NCBI GenBank assembly: GCA_013373105.1
Contig: JABXIJ010000013.1
Coordinates: forward strand, 1 to 64,000
From: Flavobacteriaceae bacterium
Lineage (GTDB): Bacteria; Bacteroidota; Bacteroidia; Flavobacteriales; Flavobacteriaceae
Length of the DNA stretch: 64,000 nt
Reading direction: 5' to 3'
In this document: piece after piece, positions 27,798 through 37,703 of the stretch
Numbering within the stretch: position 1 is the first letter of the stretch
Layout of the letters: every line of letters starts with the position of its first letter
The notes under the pieces: generated by a model
What the model saw: only the letters and a program-made list of their open reading frames with translations
What the model was told of the DNA's origin: nothing
The model's database searches: none
Made by a program: the position numbers and the translations under genes

Positions 27798-29225
27798 TTA
27801 TTCTATTTCTGAAACACGTAATGTGTTAACCATACCTCTTGCTTCTGCTGGCATAGAGGCAAGATTGATTATTAAATCTCCTGGTTTTACAAAACCTTTT
27901 TCTTGAGCTATTTTATTGATATCTTCTACAGTATCGTCTGTGCTTAAATTCTTGTCATAATAGTAGGCTTTTACTCCCCAAAGAAGGTTTAGTTTTCCTA
28001 AAATCCTTCTATCTGTAGAGAATACTAAAATATGAGTTCTTGGGCGCCAAGCTGAAATTTGAAATGCTGTATAACCACTGTTCGTTAAAGTAGAAATTGC
28101 TGCAGCATCTGTATTGTTGGCCATTAATGCAGCATGATGACAAATAGATTTAGTAACAAATCTGTTAGTTCTAATATGTGGTGCATCTTGTGGCACTTTA
28201 ATCATTCTAGAATTTTCATTACTTCTGATAATTTCAGTCATTTTTTGAATTACTCTAACTGGGTGTTTACCTACTGAAGTTTCTCCAGATAACATAACTG
28301 CATCTGCACCATCCATAATAGAGTTTGCAACATCGTTAACCTCTGCTCTTGTAGGTACAGAATTATCTATCATGGTTTCCATCATTTGAGTAGCAATAAT
28401 TACAGGTATTCTTGCTCTTTTTGCTCTTCTTACCAATTTTTTCTGTATTAATGGAACATCTTGCATAGGAATTTCTACTCCTAAATCTCCACGTGCAACC
28501 ATTAATCCATCACAATAAGGTATTAAAGCATCTAAATTTTTAACAGCTTCTGGCTTTTCAATTTTTGCTACAATAGGTATTCTGTAATCTGAATGTTGAG
28601 CAATTAAATCGCGTAACATTCTTAAATCATCTGAAGTTCTAACAAACGATAAAGCAATCCAATCTACATTTTGCCCTATAGCAAAAATTGCATCTTCCAT
28701 GTCTTTTTCGGTTAATGCTGGTAGAGAAATAGCTGTATTTGGTAGGTTAACACCTTTTTTTGACTTTAACGGTCCTCCAACAATAACTTTTACTACAACC
28801 TCATCTTCTTTATTTGTAGAAACTACTTCAAATTGTAGTTTACCATCATCTACTAAAATTTGTTCGCCAACTTTTACATCTTTTGGAAAACGTTGGTAGG
28901 TCATAAAAGCTTTTTCTTTAGTACCTACACATTTATTAGTTGTAAATGTAAATGTGTCTCCATTATTTAGTTCAACCCCATCTTCCATAACACCAACTCT
29001 AAGTTTTGGCCCTTGTAAATCTGCTAAAATGGCAAGATTATAGCCAAACTCATCATTAATTTCTCGTATATAATTTATTTTTCTTTTAACATCATCATAA
29101 TCTGCATGAGAAAAGTTAATTCTAAATACATTTACCCCATTTTTAGCGAGTTCTATTAGAATTTCTTTTGTGTCTGTAGCTGGCCCAAGAGTTGCAACAA
29201 TTTTTGTTTTATTACTATTTGGCAT
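27798..29225 (-). CDS. pyk: pyruvate kinase
   Basis: A 475-residue glycolytic enzyme that makes pyruvate and ATP from phosphoenolpyruvate and ADP. Visible are the N-terminal KIVATLGPATD, VFRINFSHADY, the signature IPIVAKIEKPEAVKNLD with the active-site Lys-Glu, MVARGDLGVEIP and PTRAEVNDVANSIMDGADAVMLSGET. The full length is present. It starts four bases after the IPExxxVDY gene stop, so the two form a transcript. Confidence 0.97.
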   Translation of the reverse strand: MPNSNKTKIVATLGPATDTKEILIELAKNGVNVFRINFSHADYDDVKRKINYIREINDEFGYNLAILADLQGPKLRVGVMEDGVELNNGDTFTFTTNKCVGTKEKAFMTYQRFPKDVKVGEQILVDDGKLQFEVVSTNKEDEVVVKVIVGGPLKSKKGVNLPNTAISLPALTEKDMEDAIFAIGQNVDWIALSFVRTSDDLRMLRDLIAQHSDYRIPIVAKIEKPEAVKNLDALIPYCDGLMVARGDLGVEIPMQDVPLIQKKLVRRAKRARIPVIIATQMMETMIDNSVPTRAEVNDVANSIMDGADAVMLSGETSVGKHPVRVIQKMTEIIRSNENSRMIKVPQDAPHIRTNRFVTKSICHHAALMANNTDAAAISTLTNSGYTAFQISAWRPRTHILVFSTDRRILGKLNLLWGVKAYYYDKNLSTDDTVEDINKIAQEKGFVKPGDLIINLASMPAEARGMVNTLRVSEIE

Positions 29226-29228
29226 ATT

Positions 29229-29699
29229 TTAAAAAATTAAAAAATCTTTAGATTTTAAAGTGTTTTTATCTATTGTATAACAGGTTATTACCTGATCTAT
29301 TTTTTTTACTTTCTGTACAGTTTCTACAATATATTCATAAGCTAATTCTCCAGTTATTTTAATAAAAAAATCTACTTTTTTCTTTTCTGGAATTAAATAT
29401 GATTTTGTTTCTGCTGTTAATAAAAGTTCATTTGACTCTGTTTGATTTTCTCGCTTAGAACTATTGGCTATTAAAGTCCATTCAAAATCTGTGTTTTTAT
29501 TATAATAATTAAATAATGAGAATGATGGAGCGTTATCTGCTTCTTCAAAAAATAAATCTTTAGTCGATTTTTTGAAGTGCGTTGCTAAATTTCTATTCAG
29601 CAAATATGCAAGTTTATAGTCCTCTAATGTAGTATGTACTCCAATTAAAGAAAAGTTTTCTTCGCAAAATTCTTCTAATCCTAAGGAATACACCTGCAT
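29229..29699 (-). CDS. IPExxxVDY family protein
   Basis: A 156-residue protein with the motif IPEKKKVDF, which is the family hallmark (here with Phe in place of Tyr). It is cytoplasmic with no membrane segment. The family is restricted to Bacteroidota and tends to lie beside pyk, as here. Its role is unknown; an effect on pyruvate kinase would be an inference from position. Confidence 0.85.
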   Translation of the reverse strand: MQVYSLGLEEFCEENFSLIGVHTTLEDYKLAYLLNRNLATHFKKSTKDLFFEEADNAPSFSLFNYYNKNTDFEWTLIANSSKRENQTESNELLLTAETKSYLIPEKKKVDFFIKITGELAYEYIVETVQKVKKIDQVITCYTIDKNTLKSKDFLIF

Positions 29700-29759
29700 A
29701 AATCTATTATTAAAATTAGCGCTAAATTACTAATAGTTTGTGAGTTTTGTTGGGAATTT

Positions 29760-29777
29760 AACGAAAACGTTATCGTT
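29760..29777. promoter_or_regulatory. LacI-like palindrome upstream of the IPExxxVDY-pyk pair
   Basis: AACGAAAACGTTATCGTT is an 18-base dyad around AACGTT with one mismatched pair. It lies in the 79-base gap between rnc and the IPExxxVDY-pyk transcript, where it could be an operator for sugar-responsive control of pyk. It is one base from the rnc stop codon. Confidence 0.4.
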
Positions 29778-29778
29778 C

Positions 29779-30516
29779 TTATTGTAATGTAATTTGATTT
29801 TGAAAAGCGTAATATACTCTTTTTGAAGCTTGCTCTTCTGCTTTTTTCTTAGAGGTAGATCTTCCCTTTGCTACCTGCTGACCATCTATACTTACTTTAA
29901 CACTAAAGTGTTTTATTGGTTCGTTTCCAGAATCTTCATAAGTGTCAAATTTATATTTCTTCTTTTGTTTTTGACACCATTCTATAATTAAACCTTTGTA
30001 GCTTGTAATTTTCCCTTCTAACTTTTCAATATCAACATAAGGGTCTATTACATTCTGAAAGATAAATTTTTGGCAAGTATTATAACCTCTATCTAAATAA
30101 ATTGCTCCAATTAATGCTTCAAAAATATTACCATGAATATTATCGCCAGCATTTGCTTCGTCTACATTACTTTTTATGTATTTAATAAGGTTTAAATCTT
30201 TACCTAACTCATTTAAATGCTCTCTACTTACAATTTTCGATCGCATTTTAGTTAAATAACCTTCAGTACCTGTTGGAACTTTTTTGTATAAATACGCAGA
30301 TATTACAGATCCTAAAATAGAATCTCCTAAAAACTCTAACCGTTCGTAATTAATTGGGTTTCCATTTTCATCATGTTCTTGTAGTGAACTATGTGTAAAT
30401 GCTTTTTTGTAGTTGTGTAGTCTTTTTGGCGAAAAATTTAGCAGCGTTTTTAATTCGTTAAATAATTGTTCATCCTCTTCTGTTCGAGTATTAACTATTT
30501 TACGAATAAAATTCAT
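29779..30516 (-). CDS. rnc: ribonuclease III
   Basis: A 245-residue RNase III that cuts double-stranded RNA in rRNA and mRNA maturation. The signature ERLEFLGDSIL (58-68) and the second acidic cluster HGNIFEALIGAIYLDRG are present. A dsRNA-binding domain follows at about 175-240 (KGLIIEWCQKQKKK, then KKKAEEQASKRVYYAF). I start at ATG 30516, which lies seven bases after the fabF stop; a longer frame from 30576 would overlap fabF and has no homology-like sequence. Confidence 0.95.
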   Translation of the reverse strand: MNFIRKIVNTRTEEDEQLFNELKTLLNFSPKRLHNYKKAFTHSSLQEHDENGNPINYERLEFLGDSILGSVISAYLYKKVPTGTEGYLTKMRSKIVSREHLNELGKDLNLIKYIKSNVDEANAGDNIHGNIFEALIGAIYLDRGYNTCQKFIFQNVIDPYVDIEKLEGKITSYKGLIIEWCQKQKKKYKFDTYEDSGNEPIKHFSVKVSIDGQQVAKGRSTSKKKAEEQASKRVYYAFQNQITLQ

Positions 30517-30523
30517 TGGCAAA

Positions 30524-31777
30524 TTATTCTTTAAATTTCTTAAAAGCAATACAGGCATTGTGGCCACCAAAACCAAAAGTGTTGCTTATAGCTACATTAA
30601 CTTCTCTTTTCTGAGCTTTATTTAAAGTTAAATTAAGTTCAGGGTTAATGTTTTCATCAACAGTAGAATGGTTTATTGTTGGAGGCACAGTATTATGCTG
30701 CATAGCTAAAATTGATGCAATTGCTTCAATAGCACCTGCTGCTCCTAATAAATGACCAGTCATTGACTTTGTAGAATTTATGTTGATGTTTTTAGCATGT
30801 TCGCCAAAAACTTCAGAAATAGCTTTTAACTCAGCTACATCTCCTAAAGGAGTTGATGTACCATGAGTATTTACATGATCTACTTCTTCAGGTTTAATTC
30901 CTGCATTTTCTAAGCAGTTTTTCATAACAGCAATAACACCAATTCCATCTGGATGTGGAGCTGTCATATGATAAGCATCAGAAGACATACCTCCTCCAAT
31001 TACTTCTGCATAAATTTTTGCACCTCTTGCTTTAGCATGGTCGTAATCTTCTAAAACAATTGCACCTGCACCTTCTCCTAAAACAAAACCATCGCGTTCA
31101 GCATCAAAAGGTCTTGAAGCTGTTTCTGGACTTTCGTTTCTTGTAGATAAAGCATGCATTGCATTAAAACCTCCCATACCAGCAATTGTAACTGCTGCTT
31201 CAGAGCCTCCTGTTATTATTACATCACAATGACCTAATCTAATGTAGTTTAGAGCATCTATCATTGCGTTTGCACTGGATGCACAAGCAGATACTGTAGT
31301 ATAATTTGGCCCCATAAAACCATTTTTAATAGAAATGTTTCCAGGAGCAATATCTGCTATCATTTTAGGTATAAAAAAAGGATTGAATCTAGGTGTTCCA
31401 TCTCCAGCAGCAAAGTTCAATACTTCGTTCTGAAAAGTTTCTAAACCTCCTATTCCAGCTCCCCAAATTACACCAGCTCTTAATTTGTTGATTTTGTCTA
31501 GATCTAAACCAGAATCTTTGATGGCTTCATCTGAAGCTACCATTGCATACTGAGTAAATCTATCCATTTTACGCGCTTCTTTTCGATCTATAAAATCTGT
31601 CGCGTTAAAATTTTTTAATTCACAAGCAAAACGAGTTTTGAACTTGGTAGCATCATAATATGTTACAGGTGCCGCTCCACTAACTCCGTTAACTAAGCCT
31701 TCCCAATATTCTTCTATATTATTACCAATTGGCGTTAATGCGCCAAGTCCAGTAACTACTACTCGTTTTAATTGCAT
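30524..31777 (-). CDS. fabF: beta-ketoacyl-ACP synthase II
   Basis: A 417-residue KAS II that elongates fatty acids by condensing acyl-enzyme with malonyl-ACP. The catalytic residues are Cys165 (VSACASS), His305 (NTHGTSTPLGD) and His342 (SMTGHLLGAAG). It lies between acpP (12 bases upstream) and rnc (seven bases downstream), the usual acpP-fabF-rnc order. Confidence 0.97.
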   Translation of the reverse strand: MQLKRVVVTGLGALTPIGNNIEEYWEGLVNGVSGAAPVTYYDATKFKTRFACELKNFNATDFIDRKEARKMDRFTQYAMVASDEAIKDSGLDLDKINKLRAGVIWGAGIGGLETFQNEVLNFAAGDGTPRFNPFFIPKMIADIAPGNISIKNGFMGPNYTTVSACASSANAMIDALNYIRLGHCDVIITGGSEAAVTIAGMGGFNAMHALSTRNESPETASRPFDAERDGFVLGEGAGAIVLEDYDHAKARGAKIYAEVIGGGMSSDAYHMTAPHPDGIGVIAVMKNCLENAGIKPEEVDHVNTHGTSTPLGDVAELKAISEVFGEHAKNININSTKSMTGHLLGAAGAIEAIASILAMQHNTVPPTINHSTVDENINPELNLTLNKAQKREVNVAISNTFGFGGHNACIAFKKFKE

Positions 31778-31789
31778 ATAAAAAATAAA

Positions 31790-32026
31790 TTATTTTTTTG
31801 CTTCTTCAATATAGCTAACTGCTTGACCAACAGTTCCAATGTTTTCTGCTTGATCATCTGGAATTTGAATATCAAATTCTTTTTCGAATTCCATAATTAA
31901 CTCAACAGTATCTAAAGAATCTGCTCCTAAATCGTTTGTGAAGCTAGCTTCAGATGTTACTTCGTTATCGTCTACTCCTAACTTGTCTACGATAATCGCT
32001 TTTACTCTTGATGCAATGTCTGACAT
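31790..32026 (-). CDS. acpP: acyl carrier protein
   Basis: A 78-residue acidic four-helix protein. Ser37 in [10 protein letters not shown] takes the phosphopantetheine arm. It carries acyl chains in fatty acid synthesis and leads the acpP-fabF-rnc transcript. Confidence 0.97.
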   Translation of the reverse strand: MSDIASRVKAIIVDKLGVDDNEVTSEASFTNDLGADSLDTVELIMEFEKEFDIQIPDDQAENIGTVGQAVSYIEEAKK

Positions 32027-32058
32027 AATTTTCTGTTTTTTTTAAATTTAAATCGGGG

Positions 32059-32066
32059 CAAAAATA
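32059..32066 (-). promoter_or_regulatory. -7 box of acpP
   Basis: On the minus strand TATTTTTG, a perfect TAnnTTTG match, lies 32 bases before the acpP start codon. It would drive the acpP-fabF-rnc transcript. No TTTG was found at the expected -33 position. Confidence 0.5.
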
Positions 32067-32199
32067 CAAATCTTTACTATTATTTCTAACTTTTACCCAA
32101 AAAATTGAACTTAAAAATAATCAAAAAAGTATAAAATCACATGTAATTACTTTCCTTTTCTAAATTATTATTCTTTTTTTTGTGTTATACCTTTATAAT

Positions 32200-32772
32200 A
32201 TGACTAGAATTATTGTTTTTGCTTCAGGTTCAGGTAGTAATGCTGAAAACATTATAACCTATTTTAAAAATCATGAAAAGATTCGTGTTGCAAAGGTGCT
32301 TTGTAATAGAAAAGATGCTAAAGTTTTTGAACGTTGTAAACGTTTAAATACACCTTGTGAGTTCTTTACTAAGGTTGATTTTACTGATAACGACAGAATA
32401 TTATCACTTTTAAAATTGGAAGCAGACTTTATTGTTCTTGCAGGTTTTTTATTAAAAATACCTGAAAAGGTGGTTAAAGCTTTTCCGAGTAAAATTATAA
32501 ATATTCACCCTGCATTATTACCAAAATATGGTGGAAAAGGTATGTATGGTATGCACGTACATTATGCTGTTAAGAAAAATAATGAAACTGAAAGTGGCAT
32601 TACTATTCATTTTGTAAACGAAAATTACGACGAAGGCGCTATTATTTTTCAAGCTAAAACATCAATTATTCCTGAAGATTCTCCTGAAGATATTGCTAAT
32701 AAAATTCATCAATTGGAATATGAACATTTTCCAAAGGTTATAGAAAATACTATACTTAGTAGTTATGTCTAA
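32200..32772 (+). CDS. purN: phosphoribosylglycinamide formyltransferase
   Basis: A 190-residue GART of the folate-dependent type, third step of purine synthesis. Visible are FASGSGSNAENI at the N terminus, the catalytic region IINIHPALLPKYGGKGMYG (Asn and His) and SGITIHFVNENYDEGAII with the third catalytic acid. ATG 32200 is preferred over GTG 32182. It overlaps the RNase H gene by eight bases and is divergent from acpP. Confidence 0.95.
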   Translation: MTRIIVFASGSGSNAENIITYFKNHEKIRVAKVLCNRKDAKVFERCKRLNTPCEFFTKVDFTDNDRILSLLKLEADFIVLAGFLLKIPEKVVKAFPSKIINIHPALLPKYGGKGMYGMHVHYAVKKNNETESGITIHFVNENYDEGAIIFQAKTSIIPEDSPEDIANKIHQLEYEHFPKVIENTILSSYV

Positions 32773-33400
32773 AAAAAAATACTACGTTGTTTGGAAAGGA
32801 AAAAAAACAGGTGTTTTTAGTTCTTGGCAGGCTTGTAAACGCCAAATAGATGGTTTTGAAGGTGCCCAATACAAATCGTTTTTTAGTCTTGATGAAGCTG
32901 ATATAGCTTTTTCTAAAACATATAAAGACTATAAAGGTAAAAACACGTCTAAACCTAACTTAACCGAAAAAGAAAAGGCAGAGTATGGAACACCAATAGC
33001 AGAGAGCTTAAGTGTAGATGCTGCTTGCGCTGGGAATCCTGGTATTTTAGAATATAGAGGTGTATTAACCAATTCTAAAAAAGAAATATTTAAACAAGGC
33101 CCTTTTAAAAACGGTACTAATAATATTGGTGAATTTCTAGCATTAGTTCATGGATTAGCTATACTTAAAAAGAAAAATCTAAAAGATTATCCTATTTATT
33201 CTGATTCTAAAATTGCCATGAGTTGGGTTCACCAAAAAAAATGCAAAACCAATATATATTTTGATAGTAACAATAAAGAACTTTTAGATTTAATTAAAAG
33301 AGCAGAACATTGGCTTTTAAATAACAGTTACAGTAATCCAATTTTAAAATGGGAAACCAAAGCTTGGGGAGAAATCCCTGCAGATTTTGGAAGAAAATAA
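32765..33400 (+). CDS. rnhA: RNase H1-type ribonuclease with viroplasmin domain
   Basis: A 211-residue protein. An N-terminal viroplasmin/hybrid-binding domain (residues 4-48: YYVVWKGKKTGVFSSWQAC, then FEGAQYKSFFS) is followed by an RNase H fold (about 70-205) with LSVDAACAGNPG (Asp), NNIGEFLALVHGL (Glu) and PIYSDSKIAMSW (Asp). It removes RNA from RNA-DNA hybrids. Its start overlaps the purN stop by eight bases, so translation is coupled. Confidence 0.92.
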   Translation: MSKKKYYVVWKGKKTGVFSSWQACKRQIDGFEGAQYKSFFSLDEADIAFSKTYKDYKGKNTSKPNLTEKEKAEYGTPIAESLSVDAACAGNPGILEYRGVLTNSKKEIFKQGPFKNGTNNIGEFLALVHGLAILKKKNLKDYPIYSDSKIAMSWVHQKKCKTNIYFDSNNKELLDLIKRAEHWLLNNSYSNPILKWETKAWGEIPADFGRK

Positions 33401-33407
33401 ATACAAT

Positions 33408-33438
33408 AAAAAAAGCCTGAGATAATTTCAGGCTTTTT
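33408..33438. terminator. bidirectional terminator between rnhA and sdhB
   Basis: AAAAGCCTGA / TCAGGCTTTT hairpin with A and T runs on either side, placed between convergent genes, so it can stop both. Confidence 0.85.
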
Positions 33439-33458
33439 TTTGCTTTTATATTTTTGAT

Positions 33459-34199
33459 TTAAACAGATGCTTTCATTAATTCTCTGTTCATTCTAGCAAT
33501 ATTATCTAAAGATATTCCTTTTGGACACTCAATTTCACAAGCTCCTGTATTTGTACAGTTACCAAAACCTTCTAAATCCATTTGTGCAACCATTTTACGA
33601 ACTCTATCAGCAGCTTCTACTTGTCCTTGTGGTAATAATGCATATTGACTTACTTTTGCTCCTACAAATAACATTGCTGAGCTGTTTTTACAAGTTGCCA
33701 CACAAGCTCCACAACCTATACAGGTTGCAGCATCCATAGCTTTATCTGCTGCTTCTTTAGCAATTGGAATTGCATTTGCATCTTGTGTATTACCTGATGT
33801 ATTTACAGAAATATAACCACCTGCATGTTGAATTCTATCAAAAGCAGATCTATCTACTACTAAGTCTTTAATAACAGGAAAAGCAGTTGCTCTCCATGGT
33901 TCAATAGTAATAGTATCTCCATCATTAAACATACGCATGTGAAGTTGGCAAGTTGTAACACCTCTATCAGGTCCATGAGCTTCACCATTAATATACATAG
34001 AGCACATACCACAAATACCTTCTCTACAATCATGATCAAATGATACAGGCTCTTCTCCTTTTGAAATTAGTTGTTCATTTAAAACATCCATCATTTCTAA
34101 AAAGGACATATGTTCTGAAATATCAGTCACTTTATAATCTACCATTTGACCCTTTGAATTAGCGTCTTTCTGTCTCCAAATTTTAAGTGTTAAATTCAT
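33459..34199 (-). CDS. sdhB: succinate dehydrogenase/fumarate reductase iron-sulfur subunit
   Basis: A 246-residue subunit. Cys58, Cys63, Cys66 and Cys84 hold the [2Fe-2S] cluster; [11 protein letters not shown] (160-170) and the [14 protein letters not shown] set (215-225) hold the [4Fe-4S] and [3Fe-4S] clusters. It links FAD in SdhA to the membrane subunit. The gap of 69 bases to sdhA holds an imperfect inverted repeat. Confidence 0.96.
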   Translation of the reverse strand: MNLTLKIWRQKDANSKGQMVDYKVTDISEHMSFLEMMDVLNEQLISKGEEPVSFDHDCREGICGMCSMYINGEAHGPDRGVTTCQLHMRMFNDGDTITIEPWRATAFPVIKDLVVDRSAFDRIQHAGGYISVNTSGNTQDANAIPIAKEAADKAMDAATCIGCGACVATCKNSSAMLFVGAKVSQYALLPQGQVEAADRVRKMVAQMDLEGFGNCTNTGACEIECPKGISLDNIARMNRELMKASV

Positions 34200-34206
34200 A
34201 TTTTTT

Positions 34207-34264
34207 GCTTTTGGCTGTTAGCTTTTGGCTCTTAGTAAAATACTAATGGCTAAAGGCTAAAAGC
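34207..34264. repeat. imperfect inverted repeat between sdhA and sdhB
   Basis: Two arms of 24 bases (34214-34237 and 34241-34264) pair at about 19 positions around a three-base loop. The left side also holds the direct repeat GCTTTTGGCT (34207 and 34221 area). It resembles the short GCTTTTGGCT-rich intergenic repeats of Flavobacteria. It may form an RNA hairpin that sets the sdhA:sdhB ratio. Confidence 0.55.
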
Positions 34265-34268
34265 AATA

Positions 34269-36266
34269 TTATTTATAACTTCTTTCTTTTACTTCTATAT
34301 TTTCATAAACCAATGGCTCTTTGTGTAAAACAGCATCTTTTGGTTCACCTTTATATTCCCAAGCAGAAACGTACTGGAATTCTTTTCTACGTTTTGCTTC
34401 TCCTTCTTCTGTTTGATGCTCTTCTCTAAAGTGTCCTCCAGCAGATTCTTCTCTTTGTAAAGCATCTTTAGCAAACAGTTCTCCTAACTCTAAGAAATCT
34501 GCAACTCTTCCTGCTTTTGCTAATTCTTCATTATATTCATTAGCTCCACCTGGTACTGAAACATTTTCCCAAAAATCTTTTCTTAATGCAGAAATCTCTT
34601 CTATTGCTTCTTTTAACCCAGCTTCATTTCTAGACATACCACATTTGTTCCACATAATATTTCCTAGCTTTTTATGATAGTAATCCACTGAATTTTTACC
34701 TTTATTATTTATAAAGAAATTAATGCGTTTCTTAACATCTTTTTCAGCTTCTTCAAACTCTGGCAAGTCTGTAGAAATTTTACCTGTTCTAATATCATCA
34801 GCTAAATAATCTCCAATAGTGTATGGTAAAACAAAATAACCATCTGCTAAACCTTGCATTAATGCTGAAGCTCCTAGTCTGTTGGCTCCATGATCTGAGA
34901 AATTAGCTTCTCCAATTGCATAACATCCAGGAATTGTGGTCATTAAGTTGTAATCTACCCAAACACCACCCATTGTATAATGTACAGCAGGATAAATCAT
35001 CATTGGTGTTTTGTATGGATTCTGATCTACAATCTTCTCATACATTTGAAATAAATTACCATACTTAGCTTCAACAATTTTTTCTCCTAATTCAGTAATT
35101 TTTTCCTTAGATGGATTAGAGATTCCTTTAACCTTAGCTTCTTCTTTACCATATCTTTCAATAGCTGAAGCAAAGTCAAGATAAACAGCTTCACCAGTAG
35201 CATTGACACCATAGCCAGCATCACAACGCTCTTTTGCTGCTCTAGAAGCTACATCGCGTGGAACTAAGTTACCAAAAGCAGGATAACGTCTTTCTAAGTA
35301 ATAATCTCTTTCTTCTTCTGATAAGTCAGTTGGTTTTTTTCTACCTTCTCTTATAGCAATAACATCATCCATATTTTTTGGAACCCAAATTCTACCATCA
35401 TTTCTAAGAGACTCTGACATTAGAGTTAATTTAGATTGATAATCTCCAGACCTTGGAATACATGTTGGATGTATTTGTGTATAACAAGGGTTTGCAAAAT
35501 AAGCTCCTTTTTTATGTACTTTCCAAGCAGCAGTTACATTAGAACCCATTGCGTTTGTAGATAAAAAATAAACATTTCCATATCCACCTGATGCAATAAC
35601 TACAGCATGTGCAGAGTGGCGTTCTATTTCTCCTGTTACTAAATTACGTGCTATAATACCTCTTGCTTTGCCATCAACAATAACAAGATCTAACATTTCA
35701 TGTCTGTTAAACATTTCTATTTTACCACGTGCTATTTGACGGTTCATGGCAGAGTAAGCACCTAATAATAATTGTTGACCTGTTTGCCCTTTGGCATAAA
35801 ATGTTCTCGAAACTAATACACCACCAAAAGAACGGTTGTCTAACAAGCCTCCATAATCTCTAGCAAAAGGAACACCTTGTGCTACACATTGGTCGATAAT
35901 ATTTGCAGAAACCTCTGCTAATCTATACACATTTGCTTCTCTAGATCTATAATCTCCACCCTTTACAGTGTCGTAAAATAATCTGTAAGTAGAGTCTCCA
36001 TCTCCTTGATAGTTCTTTGCAGCATTAATTCCTCCTTGAGCAGCAATTGAATGTGCTCTTCTTGGTGAATCTTGATAAGCAAATGCTTTTACATTATAGC
36101 CTAACTCTGCTAAGGTTGCAGAAGCTGAGCCTCCTGCTAAACCAGTTCCTACAACAATAACATCTATATGTCTTTTGTTAGCTGGGTTTACTAAGTTTAT
36201 TTTGTTTTTATAATCTGTCCATTTATCTTTTAATGGACCTTGAGGTACTTTTGATTCTAAAGCCAT
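34269..36266 (-). CDS. sdhA: succinate dehydrogenase/fumarate reductase flavoprotein
   Basis: A 665-residue flavoprotein of the TCA cycle. The FAD-binding [18 protein letters not shown], the covalent FAD His region [17 protein letters not shown] and the active-site Arg/His segment [20 protein letters not shown] are visible; the length fits the B-type enzymes of Bacteroidota. It converts succinate to fumarate or the reverse and works with the sdhC and sdhB products. Confidence 0.96.
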   Translation of the reverse strand: MALESKVPQGPLKDKWTDYKNKINLVNPANKRHIDVIVVGTGLAGGSASATLAELGYNVKAFAYQDSPRRAHSIAAQGGINAAKNYQGDGDSTYRLFYDTVKGGDYRSREANVYRLAEVSANIIDQCVAQGVPFARDYGGLLDNRSFGGVLVSRTFYAKGQTGQQLLLGAYSAMNRQIARGKIEMFNRHEMLDLVIVDGKARGIIARNLVTGEIERHSAHAVVIASGGYGNVYFLSTNAMGSNVTAAWKVHKKGAYFANPCYTQIHPTCIPRSGDYQSKLTLMSESLRNDGRIWVPKNMDDVIAIREGRKKPTDLSEEERDYYLERRYPAFGNLVPRDVASRAAKERCDAGYGVNATGEAVYLDFASAIERYGKEEAKVKGISNPSKEKITELGEKIVEAKYGNLFQMYEKIVDQNPYKTPMMIYPAVHYTMGGVWVDYNLMTTIPGCYAIGEANFSDHGANRLGASALMQGLADGYFVLPYTIGDYLADDIRTGKISTDLPEFEEAEKDVKKRINFFINNKGKNSVDYYHKKLGNIMWNKCGMSRNEAGLKEAIEEISALRKDFWENVSVPGGANEYNEELAKAGRVADFLELGELFAKDALQREESAGGHFREEHQTEEGEAKRRKEFQYVSAWEYKGEPKDAVLHKEPLVYENIEVKERSYK

Positions 36267-36277
36267 ACTTTCTAAGA

Positions 36278-36952
36278 TTAATGGTTATAAGATAAATGAT
36301 GGAAAAGTGCTACAATAATAAAACCTAATGGAACTAAAATTGCATAAGCTAAACCTACTTTATTTAACTTTTTTCTTAACGAAGCTGCTCCTACAGATTG
36401 AAATGCAGATGTAAAACCATGTGCTAAATGCAATCCTAAGAAAACAAATGCTACACAGTAAGCTGCAACTCTAGCAGGGTTTACAAACTTTAATTGCAAT
36501 TCATGAAAATATCTGAATTTACCATCATGTAAACCAGACCAATCTCCCTGTATGAATTTTGTATTGATTTCTGGAAACCAAAAATCTATAAAGTGTAAAA
36601 CAATAAATGCTAAAATAGCAACACCACTCCAAATCATGTTTCTGCTCATCCAAGATGAATTAGCTGCTCCATTATTTTTTGCATATGAAACCTTTCTTGC
36701 TCTTTTGTTTTGTAATTCTAAAATGAAACCCATTACAAAATGAAAAACTACCCCAAAAATTAAAATGGGTTGTAATACAAATTGTACTAGAGGGTTGGTT
36801 CCCATAAAATGAGAAACTTCATTAAAAAGGTCTGCACTAATAACAGACATAGTGTTTATAGTTAAATGCTGTAGTAAAAAAATCATTAAGAAGAATGCAG
36901 AAAGTGCCATTGACACTTTTCTTCCAACTGAAGATTTAAAAAATCCACTCAT
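36278..36952 (-). CDS. sdhC: succinate dehydrogenase cytochrome b subunit
   Basis: A 224-residue membrane anchor with five transmembrane helices (about 10-30, 58-78, 107-128, 155-178, 198-217) and several His placed in helices ([26 protein letters not shown]), as in diheme B-type subunits. It passes electrons to menaquinone. It is the first gene of sdhCAB and starts 26 bases after a strong promoter. Confidence 0.94.
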   Translation of the reverse strand: MSGFFKSSVGRKVSMALSAFFLMIFLLQHLTINTMSVISADLFNEVSHFMGTNPLVQFVLQPILIFGVVFHFVMGFILELQNKRARKVSYAKNNGAANSSWMSRNMIWSGVAILAFIVLHFIDFWFPEINTKFIQGDWSGLHDGKFRYFHELQLKFVNPARVAAYCVAFVFLGLHLAHGFTSAFQSVGAASLRKKLNKVGLAYAILVPLGFIIVALFHHLSYNH

Positions 36953-36978
36953 TATTGATTAAGTTAAAATTCTAATTA

Positions 36979-37010
36979 CAAAAATAACGCTTAAAGAGGT
37001 GTAATACAAA
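36979..37010 (-). promoter_or_regulatory. complete Bacteroidota promoter of sdhCAB
   Basis: On the minus strand TTTG (37007-37010) and TATTTTTG (36979-36986) are separated by 20 bases, an exact fit to the TTTG-N19-21-TAnnTTTG consensus of the Bacteroidota housekeeping sigma factor. This is the best promoter in the window. Confidence 0.75.
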
Positions 37011-37046
37011 GAATTTAAAACGATTTCGTATGTATTTAGAACTGTT

Positions 37047-37703
37047 TTAAATAATTTTATTTGAAGCAATTAAACACTTGCTTTTAATCCACTTTTTTTG
37101 GTTTGGATTTTTAATAATTTTATTGCCTTTGCAATCTAAAAAGTTACCCTTAGCATCTTTTTTTAATACCTTCATTTTACCAGAAAGTATTGCATTTATT
37201 ATTCTGAATATGAGTCCTTTTCTAGGAGTTTTAGAATTAGTAGATACAAGTTTTAACCCTTGTTCGTTATTCCATAAATCCATATCAGATGAGGCTTTAT
37301 CTGGTAAAATACCATCTTCTAGCTCATTATTTTTAAAGGTTAAATAGTTTTCTTTTTCATGTGCTTTTCCTAATGAACGTGCTGCAGATTCTCCAATTTC
37401 TTCTTTTAATCTAGCCATCCAATAAGCATGTCTAAATGCATCTACTTGTCCTCCAGAAGCATCTCCATCTAATAGGTTTGTTTTTTTTATAGAATCTGAT
37501 ACTTTCTGAACTTCTTTTGATATTTCTAAAGACTTTTTTGCCTTAAAAGGATGCAATAAAACCCAGTTTCTTTTTGGCGGTGAGAGTTTAAAAAATTGAT
37601 TTAGGCTTGATTGTGCAAACGTTGAAAATGAAAAACAGCACGCTAACAAAATTAACGTGCTGTATGTTTTCTTTTTATTTGATTTCAAAGGTCTGTGTAG
37701 CAT
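37047..37703 (-). CDS. secreted DUF6973-type protein
   Basis: A 219-residue protein. A signal peptide (TYSTLILLACCFSFSTFAQ) is preceded by a basic segment. The core VDAFRHAYWMARLKEEIGESAARSLGKAHE and the SDMDLWNNEQGL region match the DUF6973 domain, known in Bacteroidota with no firm function. ATG 37703 makes it overlap the 3' end of the upstream propeller gene by 29 bases; TTG 37688 would give a shorter and more standard signal peptide. The two genes are co-transcribed. Confidence 0.75.
   Translation of the reverse strand: MLHRPLKSNKKKTYSTLILLACCFSFSTFAQSSLNQFFKLSPPKRNWVLLHPFKAKKSLEISKEVQKVSDSIKKTNLLDGDASGGQVDAFRHAYWMARLKEEIGESAARSLGKAHEKENYLTFKNNELEDGILPDKASSDMDLWNNEQGLKLVSTNSKTPRKGLIFRIINAILSGKMKVLKKDAKGNFLDCKGNKIIKNPNQKKWIKSKCLIASNKII

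Noticed and set aside
30517..30576. N-terminal extension of RNase III
   Set aside because: It overlaps the 3' end of fabF; the usual N terminus begins at ATG 30516.
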